DNA of 35,061 bases. Origin: Clostridia bacterium. Lineage in GTDB: Bacteria; Bacillota_A; Clostridia; Oscillospirales; CAG-272. This document shows positions 25,676 to 34,904 of this stretch, one piece after another. A program made the translations under genes and the position numbers. The notes under the pieces were generated by a model, which saw only the letters and a list, made by a program, of their open reading frames with translations, had not been told where the DNA came from and ran no database searches. The stretch spans positions 1 to 35,061 of the forward strand of contig JAFTLD010000080.1 in NCBI GenBank assembly GCA_017452945.1. Reading direction: 5' to 3'. Position 1 is the stretch's first letter. Every line of letters begins with the position of its first letter.

Positions 25676-26956
25676 ATGATCGACATCAATTATATCAAAA
25701 ATAACCCCGAAGAGGTCATCGCCAGACTTGCAAAGAAGGGCAAGGACGCAAGACAGGAGATCGAGCAGATCCTGGCACTCGACACAGAAAGACGCGCACT
25801 GATCGTAGAAGGCGAAGCAATCAAAGCTGAGCAGAACAAGATCAACAAGCAGATTCCCCAGCTCAAAAAGCAGGGCGCGGACGTAGCTCCTATTTTCGCG
25901 CAGATGAAGGAAATGGGCGCACGCGTCAAGGAAATCGACGAGAGAAAGAAGACTGTTGAGGTGCAGTATCAGGGACTTCTGCTCTGCCTGCCCAACCTGC
26001 CCGATGAGGATCTTTTGCCCGGCGGTAAGGAAAACAATCAGCCTCTGCGCTACTACGGTGAGCCCAGAACCTTTGATTTTGAGCCCAAAAATCACGTAGA
26101 TCTTTGCACCGATCTTGGCCTGATCGACTACAAGCGCGGCACCAAGCTGTCCGGATCCGGCTTCTGGATCTATTCGGGTGTTGGCGCACGCCTTGAATGG
26201 GCTCTGCTCAACTACTTTATTGATTTCCATCTCGGCAACGGCTACGAGCTGATGCTGGTACCTCATATGCTTGGATACGAGTGCGGTCAGACCGCAGGTC
26301 AGTTCCCCAAGTTCAAGGACGAGGTATATTGGCTGGAACAGCAGGATGACGACGAGCGCCGCCGCTTTATGCTGCCCACCGCAGAAACCGCACTGGTTTC
26401 CTTGCACCGTGACGAGATTCTGACCGAGGCAGATTTGCCCCGCAAGTATATTTCCTATACGCCTTGCTTCCGTCGCGAGGCAGGCTCTTACAGAGCTGAC
26501 GAGCGCGGTATGGTACGCGGACACCAGTTCAACAAGGTCGAAATGGTACAGTACACATTGCCCGAAAAGAGTGACGAGGCATTCGACGAGCTGGTTGCAA
26601 ATGCCGAGAACCTTGTAAAGGGACTGGGCTTCCACTTCAGAACCGTCAAGCTCGCTGCCGAGGATTGCTCCGCATCCATGGCAAGAACCTACGATATTGA
26701 GATCAACATTCCTTCCATGAACGGCTATAAGGAAGTTTCCTCCGTATCCAACGCACGTGATTATCAGGCGCGCAGAGGTATGATGAGAGTCAAGAGAGCG
26801 GACGGTAAGATCGAGTATCTGCACACGCTCAACGGCTCCGGTCTTGCTACCAGCCGTATTTTCCCCGCTCTGGTAGAGCAGAATCAGAACGCTGACGGTT
26901 CTGTCAACGTGCCCGATTGCTTGCGCAAGTACATTGGACTTGACGTAATCCGCTGA
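25676..26956 (+). CDS. serS: Seryl-tRNA synthetase
   Basis: 426 residues, the normal length. Residues ~30-105 form the charged coiled-coil arm that contacts the tRNA-Ser long variable arm. The class II core follows: P-T-A-E-T-A-L near 240, motif 2 'FRREAGSYRADERGMVRGHQ' and F-N-K-V-E-M, and motif 3 L-N-G-S-G-L-A-T-S-R near 390. Motif 2 and motif 3 differ from the textbook forms (F-R-x-E-A-G-S-A-G-R-D-T-R-G and N-G-S-G-L-A-V-G-R), placing it in a divergent SerRS branch. It charges tRNA-Ser (and tRNA-Sec where present) with serine. It starts 21 nt after parB, a pairing seen in other Clostridia. Confidence 0.96.
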   Translation: MIDINYIKNNPEEVIARLAKKGKDARQEIEQILALDTERRALIVEGEAIKAEQNKINKQIPQLKKQGADVAPIFAQMKEMGARVKEIDERKKTVEVQYQGLLLCLPNLPDEDLLPGGKENNQPLRYYGEPRTFDFEPKNHVDLCTDLGLIDYKRGTKLSGSGFWIYSGVGARLEWALLNYFIDFHLGNGYELMLVPHMLGYECGQTAGQFPKFKDEVYWLEQQDDDERRRFMLPTAETALVSLHRDEILTEADLPRKYISYTPCFRREAGSYRADERGMVRGHQFNKVEMVQYTLPEKSDEAFDELVANAENLVKGLGFHFRTVKLAAEDCSASMARTYDIEINIPSMNGYKEVSSVSNARDYQARRGMMRVKRADGKIEYLHTLNGSGLATSRIFPALVEQNQNADGSVNVPDCLRKYIGLDVIR

Positions 26957-26974
26957 TTAATAAACAAAATATAA

Positions 26975-27006
26975 GAACAAGCGTTCTATTATTAGAACGT
27001 TTGTTC
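26975..27006. promoter_or_regulatory. Tandem LexA/DinR-box candidates
   Basis: Two sites fit the Gram-positive SOS core GAAC-N4-GTTC: GAACAAGCGTTC (26975-26986) and GAACGTTTGTTC (26995-27006), centres 20 bp apart. Together they also form a 15-bp hairpin with loop TTAT but without a T-run, so terminator function is unlikely. TATAAG at 26970-26975 could be the controlled -10 box. Confidence 0.55.
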
Positions 27007-27029
27007 TGTTCTGAGAAAGGAGGACTTCA

Positions 27030-27731
27030 ATGTCCGGATTTACCCGAATACTGACCAATCTGAGCAATGACGCCTCCGAGCAGCCCTCGCTGATCGAGGA
27101 ATTGTGGGCGTATCTGACCGAAAAGTATTTTACCATAGACATCGCGCAATATGAAAATCTCAACCTTGACATAGGCGGAGGCGGCATCATCAACCTCTCT
27201 TGGGCCATCGTTGCGCTCTGCCTTGGCATGGTACTGGCCGCCATTATGGCTGTGTATGAAAAAAAAGGGCTTGGCGAGTTTGTGCGTAAGCTGATTTATG
27301 AGGAATGTTACTCACCGGAAAGCGCAAAAACACTGGCCGAGCTGGGTTTTCGCAAAAATGCAGCCGTGCGCGGTGCTTTGCGCGGCGGATCGCTCTCAAA
27401 GGTCGTGGTTTGCACGCAAAAAAAGGAGTATGACGATCAAATCGCGCAAAAAAGAGAGGAATATGAGGCTTATGCCTCCAAGGACAGCCCCCGGTTCAAA
27501 AGTCTTGCTTACAAGATCAATTTTGAAACAGATACGTTTTATATTCCAAAGGACGATTCTTACGCAGCGGACGTCCGCTATGACAAGAAAGGCTCCGGCA
27601 TCGTATCTGTTTTGATAGTCGCAGGCATTTCGCTGCTGGTTGCCGCCTTTATTATCTTCATTCTGCCCGATATGCTGCAGATGCTGGATAACTTTATCGG
27701 GCTGTTGCGTCCCGAGGCAAATTATCATTGA
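27030..27731 (+). CDS. Unknown protein with two membrane segments
   Basis: 233 residues, AAAGGAGG upstream. I do not recognise the family. Membrane segments are predicted at ~53-76 ('LSWAIVALCLGMVLAAIMAV') and ~190-212 ('SVLIVAGISLLVAAFIIFIL'). Between them is a ~110-residue charged region with a Lys/Glu-rich helix ('YDDQIAQKREEYEAYA') and a likely beta-rich part ('ETDTFYIPKDD'). No signal peptide or lipobox. Two LexA-like boxes upstream suggest DNA-damage control, possibly for the whole set of this gene, the hydrolase gene and rarA. A damage-induced membrane protein may affect division, but nothing in the sequence proves this. Confidence 0.75.
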   Translation: MSGFTRILTNLSNDASEQPSLIEELWAYLTEKYFTIDIAQYENLNLDIGGGGIINLSWAIVALCLGMVLAAIMAVYEKKGLGEFVRKLIYEECYSPESAKTLAELGFRKNAAVRGALRGGSLSKVVVCTQKKEYDDQIAQKREEYEAYASKDSPRFKSLAYKINFETDTFYIPKDDSYAADVRYDKKGSGIVSVLIVAGISLLVAAFIIFILPDMLQMLDNFIGLLRPEANYH

Positions 27732-27756
27732 CACCCAAAAAGGAGAAAATCAACGC

Positions 27757-28443
27757 ATGAAAAGACCGATCGTAGGCATTACGTGCTCCAAAACCGCTGA
27801 AGGAAAGATCGCCATGAGCCAGAATTATCTCAATTCCGTTTGGGAAGCGGGCGCTGTTCCCGTCTTTTTGGCGTACACGCCGGACGAAGAAAAGCTGGCG
27901 GAATATGCAAATATTTTCGACGGATTTCTGTTCGGAGGCGGTGACGATATGGATCCCGCGCACTACGGTGAGGTCAAAATGTTTGATAACGTAGAGATCG
28001 ATGCCGACCGCGATGCGTTTGAGCTGGCGCTTTACGCGCACGTTTTGCCCACGGGCAAGCCGATTCTGGGCATTTGCCGCGGAATTCAGCTGCTCAACGT
28101 GGCCGAGGGCGGTACGCTGTATCAGCATATCGACGGCCACAGACAGGAACAGCCCGGCACAACTACCGAGCAAAATACGCTTGTTTGCAAGGATTCCATG
28201 CTGCACAGACTGACCGGCAAGGATGAATTGCTGGTCAACAGCTTCCATCATCAGAATATCAAGGATCTCGCGCCCACGCTTTGTGCAGATGCCGTAAGTG
28301 CCGACGGCTATATCGAGGCCGCGCATATGGAAGGGCATCGCTTTTATCTGGGTGTGCAATGGCATCCCGAGATCTTCCGAGAGCAGGATGAGTCCATGCA
28401 AAAGGTATTTTTGGCGTTTGTGAACGCTTGTCGGAGCGAATAA
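27757..28443 (+). CDS. Gamma-glutamyl-gamma-aminobutyrate hydrolase-like (PuuD, peptidase C26)
   Basis: 228 residues from ATG 27757 with AGGAG about 11 nt before. A class I glutamine amidotransferase fold: G-I-C-R-G-I-Q with nucleophile Cys107, and Q-W-H-P-E giving His203 and Glu205; the G-G-D-D-M-D-P motif at ~61-67 is typical of PuuD and gamma-glutamyl-hydrolase relatives. Such enzymes cleave gamma-glutamyl amides, for example in putrescine breakdown, but no other putrescine genes are nearby, so the substrate is open. It sits 25 nt after the membrane protein gene and 2 nt before rarA. Confidence 0.88.
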   Translation: MKRPIVGITCSKTAEGKIAMSQNYLNSVWEAGAVPVFLAYTPDEEKLAEYANIFDGFLFGGGDDMDPAHYGEVKMFDNVEIDADRDAFELALYAHVLPTGKPILGICRGIQLLNVAEGGTLYQHIDGHRQEQPGTTTEQNTLVCKDSMLHRLTGKDELLVNSFHHQNIKDLAPTLCADAVSADGYIEAAHMEGHRFYLGVQWHPEIFREQDESMQKVFLAFVNACRSE

Positions 28444-28445
28444 GT

Positions 28446-29663
28446 ATGAAAAATATGCAACTGGCGGACATACTCCGCCCAAAAACACTGGATGAGATCG
28501 TCGGACAAGAACATTTGTTCGGTCCTCGCGGTGTGGTAAGACGCATGCTGGCAGGGGGAAGGATCACGAATATGATCTTTTTCGGCCCTCCCGGCACGGG
28601 TAAGACCACAGCGGCATCAGCCATTGCGGCTGCGTCGGGCATGCAATTCCGCAAGCTCAACGCCACGCACGCGTCTACGCAGGATATCAAGGATATCATT
28701 GCCGAAACCAATAATATTTTCGGTGCGGGCGGTGTGCTTCTTTACTTGGACGAGATCCAGTATTTCAACCGCAAGCAGCAGCAAACGCTGCTGGAATATA
28801 TGGAGGACGGCAGGATCACACTGATCGCCTCCACCACCGAAAATCCCCATTTTTACGTATATAACGCGATTATTTCGCGCTCCTCGCTGTTTGAATTCAA
28901 GCCGGTGCCGCCCGAAAGCGGTGCTGTTATGCTCGGGCGCGCACTCAATTATCTCAATAACGAGCACGGTACAGAAAAAACCGCATCGCAAGAATTGCTT
29001 TGCTACGTGGCAAAGGCCGCGGGCGGTGACGTCAGACGCGCGATCGGCCTTTTTGAAAACGCGTTTTTCTCGGCAGACGACGAAATTTTACGCGAACACG
29101 TGGATGCGTTCAAAAGCGGCATCGGAAATTACGGTGACGACGCGCATTTTGATCTGCTTTCCTGCCTGCAAAAGTCAATTCGCGGCTCTGATCCCGATGC
29201 GGCTGCGTTTTATACTGCCAAGCTGCTGGAATCGGGCGAGTTGATCTCGGTGTGCAGAAGATTGCAGGTAATCGCAAACGAGGATATCGGTGCGGCTTAC
29301 CCCATGGCGGCAGTGATCACGAGAGCCTGCTGCGAATCGGCCAAGGAATTGGGCATGCCCGAGGCGAGAATTCCGCTCGGAAATGCGGCAATTATCTTGG
29401 CAACCTCACCCAAATCGAATGCCACGCATCTGGCATTGGATGCGGCACTTGAAGACGTGCGGGCAGGGAAGGGAACGGAAATTCCCGAGCATTTGCAAAG
29501 TCCGCTGTTCAAGGGCTACAAGTATCCGCACGATTACCCGAACCACTACGTAAAACAACAGTATTTACCCAATGATCTGAAGGACAAGAAATACTACGAG
29601 CCCGCTCAAAATAAAACCGAACAGGCTGCAGCGGAGTATTGGAAAAAGATCAAGGGGAACTGA
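28446..29663 (+). CDS. rarA: Replication-associated recombination protein A (RarA/MgsA AAA+ ATPase)
   Basis: 405 residues from ATG 28446 (GGAG 8 nt upstream). Walker A G-P-P-G-T-G-K-T at 47-54, Walker B L-Y-L-D-E at 99-103, sensor-1 region A-S-T-T-E-N-P-H, then the RarA C-terminal tetramerisation domain ('SGELISVCRRLQVIANEDIG', 'KYPHDYPNHYVKQQYLP'). RarA remodels stalled replication forks with the clamp-loader fold. Third gene of a tight set, 2 nt after the hydrolase gene. Upstream LexA-like boxes would fit a DNA-repair role, though rarA is not a standard SOS gene. Confidence 0.95.
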   Translation: MKNMQLADILRPKTLDEIVGQEHLFGPRGVVRRMLAGGRITNMIFFGPPGTGKTTAASAIAAASGMQFRKLNATHASTQDIKDIIAETNNIFGAGGVLLYLDEIQYFNRKQQQTLLEYMEDGRITLIASTTENPHFYVYNAIISRSSLFEFKPVPPESGAVMLGRALNYLNNEHGTEKTASQELLCYVAKAAGGDVRRAIGLFENAFFSADDEILREHVDAFKSGIGNYGDDAHFDLLSCLQKSIRGSDPDAAAFYTAKLLESGELISVCRRLQVIANEDIGAAYPMAAVITRACCESAKELGMPEARIPLGNAAIILATSPKSNATHLALDAALEDVRAGKGTEIPEHLQSPLFKGYKYPHDYPNHYVKQQYLPNDLKDKKYYEPAQNKTEQAAAEYWKKIKGN

Positions 29664-29711
29664 TAACTACCCAAAAAATCATCATCCACCTTCACCCAAA
29701 CGGATCACCCC

Positions 29712-30006
29712 CACAGGATAAAAGTTTTGATCAAACTTTTCCAAAAGTTTGCGGGGTACGGGGCAGAGCCCCGAAAAACGCCGTTTTTGGTTCTTTTTGC
29801 GGCAATTTTGCCAAAAAGAACGGAGAGAATTTCTTCAATGTTACAGTCCTAATTCATTCCGTTCTTTTTTTGAGCAAGTAGCCGCAAAAATAGAACCAAA
29901 AAAACGGCGTAAAAAAAGTTTCGCCTCTTCGGAGGCGACTCGGGGCTCTGCCCCAAGTCCCCGCGATCTTTTTGAAAAAAGGTCGATCAAAAACTTTTAT
30001 CCTGTG
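29712..30006. repeat. 295-bp inverted-repeat element, source family of the dispersed repeats
   Basis: The ends are near-perfect inverted repeats (29712-29732 and 29985-30006, CACAGGATAAAAGTTTT..., one-base indel). A second nested pair is 29779-29803 with 29881-29909 (CGCCGTTTTTGG.../...CCAAAAAAACGGCG). GC-rich hairpins with GGGGC/GCCCC arms stand inside each arm. It fills almost all of the 29664-30071 gap between rarA and glnN, has no gene, and shares segments with 19388-19523 and 20187-20300. Confidence 0.8.
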
Positions 30007-30071
30007 AGAGTGGCCCGTTAGGGGTTACTTAACCAAATTTCATCCTGTTAAACAAAAAAAGGATTAAAACC

Positions 30072-32156
30072 ATGAACGTACCCGAACTTTACGGCTCACG
30101 CGTTTTTAACGACGACGTGATGCGTCAAAAGCTCCCCAAGGACGTCTACCGTTCCTTGACCAATACCATTGCCACGGGCGGTGTCATTGACCCCGCCATT
30201 GCAGGCACGGTTGCCACCGCCATGAAGGACTGGGCAATCGAAAAAGGTGCCACCCACTTTACCCATTGGTTTCAGCCGCTCTCCGGTGTCACGGCCGAAA
30301 AGCACGATGCCTTTATCTCCCCGCTTGGCGATAAGGTCATCATGGAATTTTCCGGTAAGGAATTGATCAAGGGCGAGAGCGACGCCTCCTCCTTCCCCTC
30401 GGGCGGCCTGCGCGCCACCTTTGAGGCCAGAGGCTATACCGCGTGGGATCCCGCATCCTATGCCTTTGTCAAGGACGGCACCTTGTATATTCCCACAGCC
30501 TTCTGCTCGTATACGGGCGAGGCGCTGGATACCAAAACACCGCTGCTCCGCTCCATGGACGCGCTTAATACCCAAGCATTGCGCATTCTGCGCCTGTTTG
30601 GCGACACGACCACCACGCGCGTGTCCCCCACGGTCGGTGCAGAGCAGGAATACTTCCTTATAAATAAAGAGTATTTCGATCGCCGTAAGGATCTCTCTTA
30701 CTGCGGCAGAACGCTGTTCGGTGCACCCGCACCCAAGGGACAGGAGATGGAAGATCACTATTTCGGCCCTCTGAAAACCCGCGTTTCCGCTTTTATGGCA
30801 GAGCTTGACCGCGAGCTTTGGGCGCTCGGCATCAATGCCAAAACAAAGCACAACGAGGCCGCTCCCTCTCAGCACGAGCTTGCTCCCATCTATACCACCG
30901 CGAACGTGGCGGTCGATCAGAATATGCTGACTATGGAGTATATGAAAAAGGTAGCCGAACGCCACGGCATGGTCTGCCTGCTGCATGAAAAGCCCTATCA
31001 GGGCGTCAGCGGCTCGGGCAAGCACAATAACTGGGCGCTTGCCACCGATTCCGGCAAAAATCTGACCGATCCCGGCAAAAAACCGGGCGAAAATCTGCAG
31101 TTTTTACTGATTTTGGCAGCTGTGATTCAAGCTGTGGACGATTATCAGGGACTTTTGCGCTTATCTATTGCCACCGCGGGCAACGACACAAGATTGGGTG
31201 TTGCCGAAGCTCCCCCTGCCATCATTTCCATTTTCGTGGGAGAGGAGCTGGAGCACGTCATTCACTCTATGATCCACGGTGAAACCTACGCAGGAAAGAG
31301 CCGCACCACGCTGAATTTGGGCATCCCATCCATTCCCGCCATCCGCAAGGATACGACCGACCGCAACCGCACCTCACCCTTTGCCTTCACCGGTAAAAAA
31401 TTTGAGTTCCGTATGCCGGGCGCGGCACAAAATATTGCCATGCCCAACATCGTGCTCAACACAGCCGTTGCAAAATCCTTCTCGGAATATGCCGACAGGC
31501 TTGAAAACGCTGTGGATTTCCAAACCGAGCTGCACGCGCTTCTGCGCGAGGTATTTACCAAGCACGAGCGCATCCTGTTCAGCGGCAACGGCTACTCCAA
31601 GGAGTGGGAAGAAGAGGCAGAGAAGCGCGGACTTCACAATTATAAGCGTTCTGTGGACGTTTATCCGCACATGACCGATGCCGAAAACGTCGAGCTGTTC
31701 GAAAAATTCGGTGTCATGAGCCTGTCAGAGCTGCAGTCCAGACAGGATATATTGCTGGAAAATTACGCAAAGATCATCAATATCGAGGCGCAGACCATGA
31801 TCGTCATGGCGTCAAGGGAATATATCCCCGCCGTTGAGGAATACATGTGCCGCCTTGCCACCACCGCACGGCAAAAGAGAGAAGTGCTTGGCGTTGGATC
31901 GATCGGTGTGGAAAAGGATCTTCTGACTAAGCTTTCCACCTACAACGAGCAGGCGTACGCCGCGTTGGAAACGCTCAAGCGTGCCGATGCCGAAGCAGTT
32001 GCTCAGCCCGACCATCTTTCCGTCGCGCGCACCTTCTGCGATAAGGTCGTTCCTGCCATGCAGGCGCTTCGCGCGCCCGTAGACGCTATGGAAACGCTGA
32101 TGCCTTCCTCGCTCTGGCCCGTGCCTACTTACGGTGAAATGACCTACAGGCAGTAA
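30072..32156 (+). CDS. glnN: Glutamine synthetase type III
   Basis: 694 residues, the length of GSIII, well beyond type I (about 450). It makes glutamine from glutamate, ammonia and ATP. GSIII features are visible: N-terminal [10 protein letters not shown], then '[14 protein letters not shown]' carrying metal-binding Glu residues, the loop [25 protein letters not shown] and G-N-D-T-R-L-G. AAAGGA precedes the ATG. No clear promoter or glnR-type operator is seen in the ~65 nt between the repeat element and the start, only a GGTTA-CT-TAACC dyad at 30023-30034. The gene is monocistronic. Confidence 0.97.
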   Translation: MNVPELYGSRVFNDDVMRQKLPKDVYRSLTNTIATGGVIDPAIAGTVATAMKDWAIEKGATHFTHWFQPLSGVTAEKHDAFISPLGDKVIMEFSGKELIKGESDASSFPSGGLRATFEARGYTAWDPASYAFVKDGTLYIPTAFCSYTGEALDTKTPLLRSMDALNTQALRILRLFGDTTTTRVSPTVGAEQEYFLINKEYFDRRKDLSYCGRTLFGAPAPKGQEMEDHYFGPLKTRVSAFMAELDRELWALGINAKTKHNEAAPSQHELAPIYTTANVAVDQNMLTMEYMKKVAERHGMVCLLHEKPYQGVSGSGKHNNWALATDSGKNLTDPGKKPGENLQFLLILAAVIQAVDDYQGLLRLSIATAGNDTRLGVAEAPPAIISIFVGEELEHVIHSMIHGETYAGKSRTTLNLGIPSIPAIRKDTTDRNRTSPFAFTGKKFEFRMPGAAQNIAMPNIVLNTAVAKSFSEYADRLENAVDFQTELHALLREVFTKHERILFSGNGYSKEWEEEAEKRGLHNYKRSVDVYPHMTDAENVELFEKFGVMSLSELQSRQDILLENYAKIINIEAQTMIVMASREYIPAVEEYMCRLATTARQKREVLGVGSIGVEKDLLTKLSTYNEQAYAALETLKRADAEAVAQPDHLSVARTFCDKVVPAMQALRAPVDAMETLMPSSLWPVPTYGEMTYRQ

Positions 32157-32176
32157 AATACGGTTACATCAGTATA

Positions 32177-32196
32177 TATTGCAATCACTTGCAATA
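32177..32196. other. AT-rich hairpin after glnN
   Basis: TATTGCAA (32177-32184) and TTGCAATA (32189-32196) form an 8-bp stem, loop TCAC. No T-run follows; it could be a weak terminator or a protein site. Confidence 0.4.
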
Positions 32197-32275
32197 ATAA
32201 TGCACATAATTTTATCTGTAATTTTGTGCTAATCGCCAATCTTTCAATTTTTTGTGCACATTTTTCAAATTTTTA

Positions 32276-32323
32276 TTGCAAATTTTAAGCCTTTGTGGTA
32301 TGATGTATGTACCTATTCATAGG
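32276..32323 (+). promoter_or_regulatory. Promoter and start-site dyad of the 750-residue lipoprotein gene
   Basis: TTGCAA (32276-32281), 17-bp spacer ending TGG, TATGAT (32299-32304). CCTAT-TC-ATAGG (32312-32323) lies at the expected transcription start. The downstream paralogue has the same arrangement. Confidence 0.8.
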
Positions 32324-32352
32324 CTAATAAATATCATGAAAGGAAAGATATC

Positions 32353-34605
32353 ATGAAAAAGTTACTCGTTTTGTTGGCACTTTGCATGGTTGTCTCCGTA
32401 GTTCTGGTTGCTTGTGAAAATCCCGAGCAGCCCGGTGAAGAAACTACTGACGTTACCACCAATGTGACCACAGATGCTCCCACTACTGAACCCGGTACTA
32501 CCGAGCCCGGTACCGAAACCACCGAACCCACAACCGAAACTGATCCCCCCACAACTACCGACACTACCGAGCCTCCCACAACCACGGAGCCCGTAGTTCC
32601 GGATCCCGATCCCGTAACCACTCATGTTTCCTTTGACGAATGTGATATGTGGATCGACACCTCCGCTGATCTTGCTAACAGTGCTAACGCTGTAGGCAAC
32701 TTCTTCGCTCCCGGCGCTTCCGCAGATTGGGACAAGATTGCTAACGTTGAAGATTACAACGTTGCGTACATCAGAGTTTGGGGCTGGGTAGGCTTCTTTG
32801 CTGAAAACGTTGGCGAATTCGGTTACCAGATCGACGATCAGGAACCCGTTTACTCCGCTGACTTCGCATGGGCTACCGGCGATGACGTTATTGCTGCTGC
32901 TCAGGGCGGTGGCGCTAAGTCCGCTTCCAGATTCCTCATTATGATCCCCGTAAGAGACCTCTCCGGTGAACACACCATCAAGGCTCTCGTTAAGGACGCT
33001 GTTGGTACTGTTGAAGAGATTACTTCCTTCACCATGACCAAGGCTGTTGACCCCAACGCTCCTCTGTTCGTTCTGGACGCTGCTTATCTGGCTGACGTAG
33101 CTGTTAACGGCTTCGCTCCCAACCAGATCGCTTCCGCTGTTGTTTCCGAGGATGGTTCTTACGTAACCATTACCTCCGGTCAGGGCGGCGACCCCTATTT
33201 CTATCCCTTCTCCCCCGGTGATACCGTTGTTGACAAGGGTGCTCAGTACGTTGTCGTAAAGTACCGCACCACTTATTCCGGCACCGGCACTAACGGTGAA
33301 TTCTTCGTAGGCTCCGGCGCAGGCCCCACCGGTGGCGCTGATGAAGCAAAATTTGAGTACGTTGCTGACGGCAAGTGGCAGACCGTTATCGTTGACCTGT
33401 CCACCGTTACCACCGTTAACGAAAACTTCGACCTCAATTACCTGCGTTACGACTTCTACCTTGGCGCACAGGATACCTCCATTGATATCGCTTACATGGC
33501 TGCATTCAACTCTGTTGAGGCTGCTCTGGCTTACGACGCACAGCTTGGCTACGAGGATCTGTACACTGTTGACATGAACACCGAGGCTAACGCTGCTATC
33601 TTTGATGGCGACGGCTTCCCTGAAGCTGGTCTGCCCGATGCAACCTTCTGCAAGCTCGGTTACAGCAACGTAATCGCTCTGGGCGCTATGGATCTGTCCC
33701 AGTTTGTTGAAGTTCGCATTTCTTACTCCTGCGACGGTTCTCAGGCAACTGCTGACCGTTTCGCTGCTGCTTCTTCTCTGGCTATCGGTCTGAAGAACCA
33801 GGCTACTTCCTACGGCCAGGCTGGCGACGATAACTTCGACGGCAACCTCGCTTGCACCGATATGGTATTCTCCGATGGCGGCTGGACCGGCATCAGAACC
33901 GCAGTTGTTGATCTCTCCGAGGTATTCTACAACGGCGACGTTTGGGCAGCTATCCACAATCCCGAAGGCACTGAAGTGCTCATCCACTCCATCGTATTCG
34001 TATATGGTGAAAAGGTTAAGCCCATGGAAACCGTTTACTATGATGGCACCAACGGCACTATGGACATTCCCGTAGAAGGCGTTAAGTACTTCGTACGCGG
34101 TGCTGCAGGTCAGACCATGACCATTGAAGGCGCTTACAACTTTGTTGTTACCGCTGACAACCTCATGGGTCAGTCCGTAGTTCTGCAGCCCGACGTGCTT
34201 GGCATTATCAAAGTTGACGTTCCCGCTGACTGGATGTCCTTCGAACTGACTATTGAGAACGTTTGCGGTGAGCCCGCATACTTCGCAATGTCCTTCGGAA
34301 CTTCCGCTCCTGCAGAAAACACTCCTCTGGCTCTGGGCGAAAACGCAGTTGTAGTTACCGTTGAGAACTACTACTGCCCCGGTGTTGACATGACCTTTAC
34401 TGCAACTGAGGCAGGCACCTACACCTTTGGTGGTGACGATGCTTTCCTGTGGTGCATTGAGAAGGAAGAAGGTTTCTCCACTCCTTGGACTGTTGAGATG
34501 GCAGAGGGCGAAACCCTGACCATCAATGTTGGCGTTGCTAACGTTATGGCAGTAGAGGGCGGTAACGGTGAAGTTACCATCAACCTCAATATTACCAAGG
34601 CTTAA
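32353..34605 (+). CDS. Modular surface lipoprotein with repeated beta-sandwich modules
   Basis: 750 residues, GAAAGGAAAG upstream. Signal peptide with lipobox L-V-A-C (Cys21), then a Thr/Pro/Glu linker to ~90. Regions: ~93-235 (Ig-like, 'YIRVWGW'), ~237-395 (module with 'QYVVVKYR', 'WQTVIVDLS', 'YLRYDFYLG', 'IDIAYMAAF', shared with the GH123-like and 1241-residue lipoproteins), ~399-555 (a more distant copy with 'IRTAVVDLSEVF', 'IHSIVFVYG') and ~560-750 (two short beta domains). No catalytic motif seen. Codon use is strongly biased to GCT, GTT and ACC, which suggests high expression. It is probably an abundant surface binding protein. A paralogue starts 383 bp downstream. Confidence 0.85.
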   Translation: MKKLLVLLALCMVVSVVLVACENPEQPGEETTDVTTNVTTDAPTTEPGTTEPGTETTEPTTETDPPTTTDTTEPPTTTEPVVPDPDPVTTHVSFDECDMWIDTSADLANSANAVGNFFAPGASADWDKIANVEDYNVAYIRVWGWVGFFAENVGEFGYQIDDQEPVYSADFAWATGDDVIAAAQGGGAKSASRFLIMIPVRDLSGEHTIKALVKDAVGTVEEITSFTMTKAVDPNAPLFVLDAAYLADVAVNGFAPNQIASAVVSEDGSYVTITSGQGGDPYFYPFSPGDTVVDKGAQYVVVKYRTTYSGTGTNGEFFVGSGAGPTGGADEAKFEYVADGKWQTVIVDLSTVTTVNENFDLNYLRYDFYLGAQDTSIDIAYMAAFNSVEAALAYDAQLGYEDLYTVDMNTEANAAIFDGDGFPEAGLPDATFCKLGYSNVIALGAMDLSQFVEVRISYSCDGSQATADRFAAASSLAIGLKNQATSYGQAGDDNFDGNLACTDMVFSDGGWTGIRTAVVDLSEVFYNGDVWAAIHNPEGTEVLIHSIVFVYGEKVKPMETVYYDGTNGTMDIPVEGVKYFVRGAAGQTMTIEGAYNFVVTADNLMGQSVVLQPDVLGIIKVDVPADWMSFELTIENVCGEPAYFAMSFGTSAPAENTPLALGENAVVVTVENYYCPGVDMTFTATEAGTYTFGGDDAFLWCIEKEEGFSTPWTVEMAEGETLTINVGVANVMAVEGGNGEVTINLNITKA

Positions 34606-34643
34606 TTTGTACGGTTATTTGACCATATATAAAACTTAAAATT

Positions 34644-34673
34644 GACAACCGCCTTCGGGCGGTTGTCTTTTTT
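34644..34673 (+). terminator. Strong terminator of the 750-residue lipoprotein gene
   Basis: Perfect stem GACAACCGCC/GGCGGTTGTC with TTCG tetraloop (34644-34667), followed by TTTTTTC. The AT-rich 34674-34904 stretch shows no other feature. Confidence 0.96.
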
Positions 34674-34904
34674 CTTCATTTATATACTTTTTGTTTATTT
34701 TGTTAACATTAGATTGTTTTTATATTTTCGTACATTCGTATACGGTAAGAGGGAATTTTCCTATATTTGTGTATCATTTTCAATAGGTTGGTTTTCTTTA
34801 TAAAATAAGGCTTTTTTCATGGTGAATATGGCTAATTTTTGTGCTGTTTGATTGTGAAATTCGCCTATTTTGCGTTTTTCTATGTACAATTTCACGAAAA
34901 TTTG

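Noticed and set aside
24797..26824. 675-codon open frame on the minus strand
   Set aside because: It spans the antisense of both parB and serS, two unmistakable genes, and has no start signal or family resemblance.
32362..33987. 541-codon open frame on the minus strand
   Set aside because: Antisense to the 750-residue lipoprotein; its Ser/Val/Gly-rich composition is the complement of biased codons.
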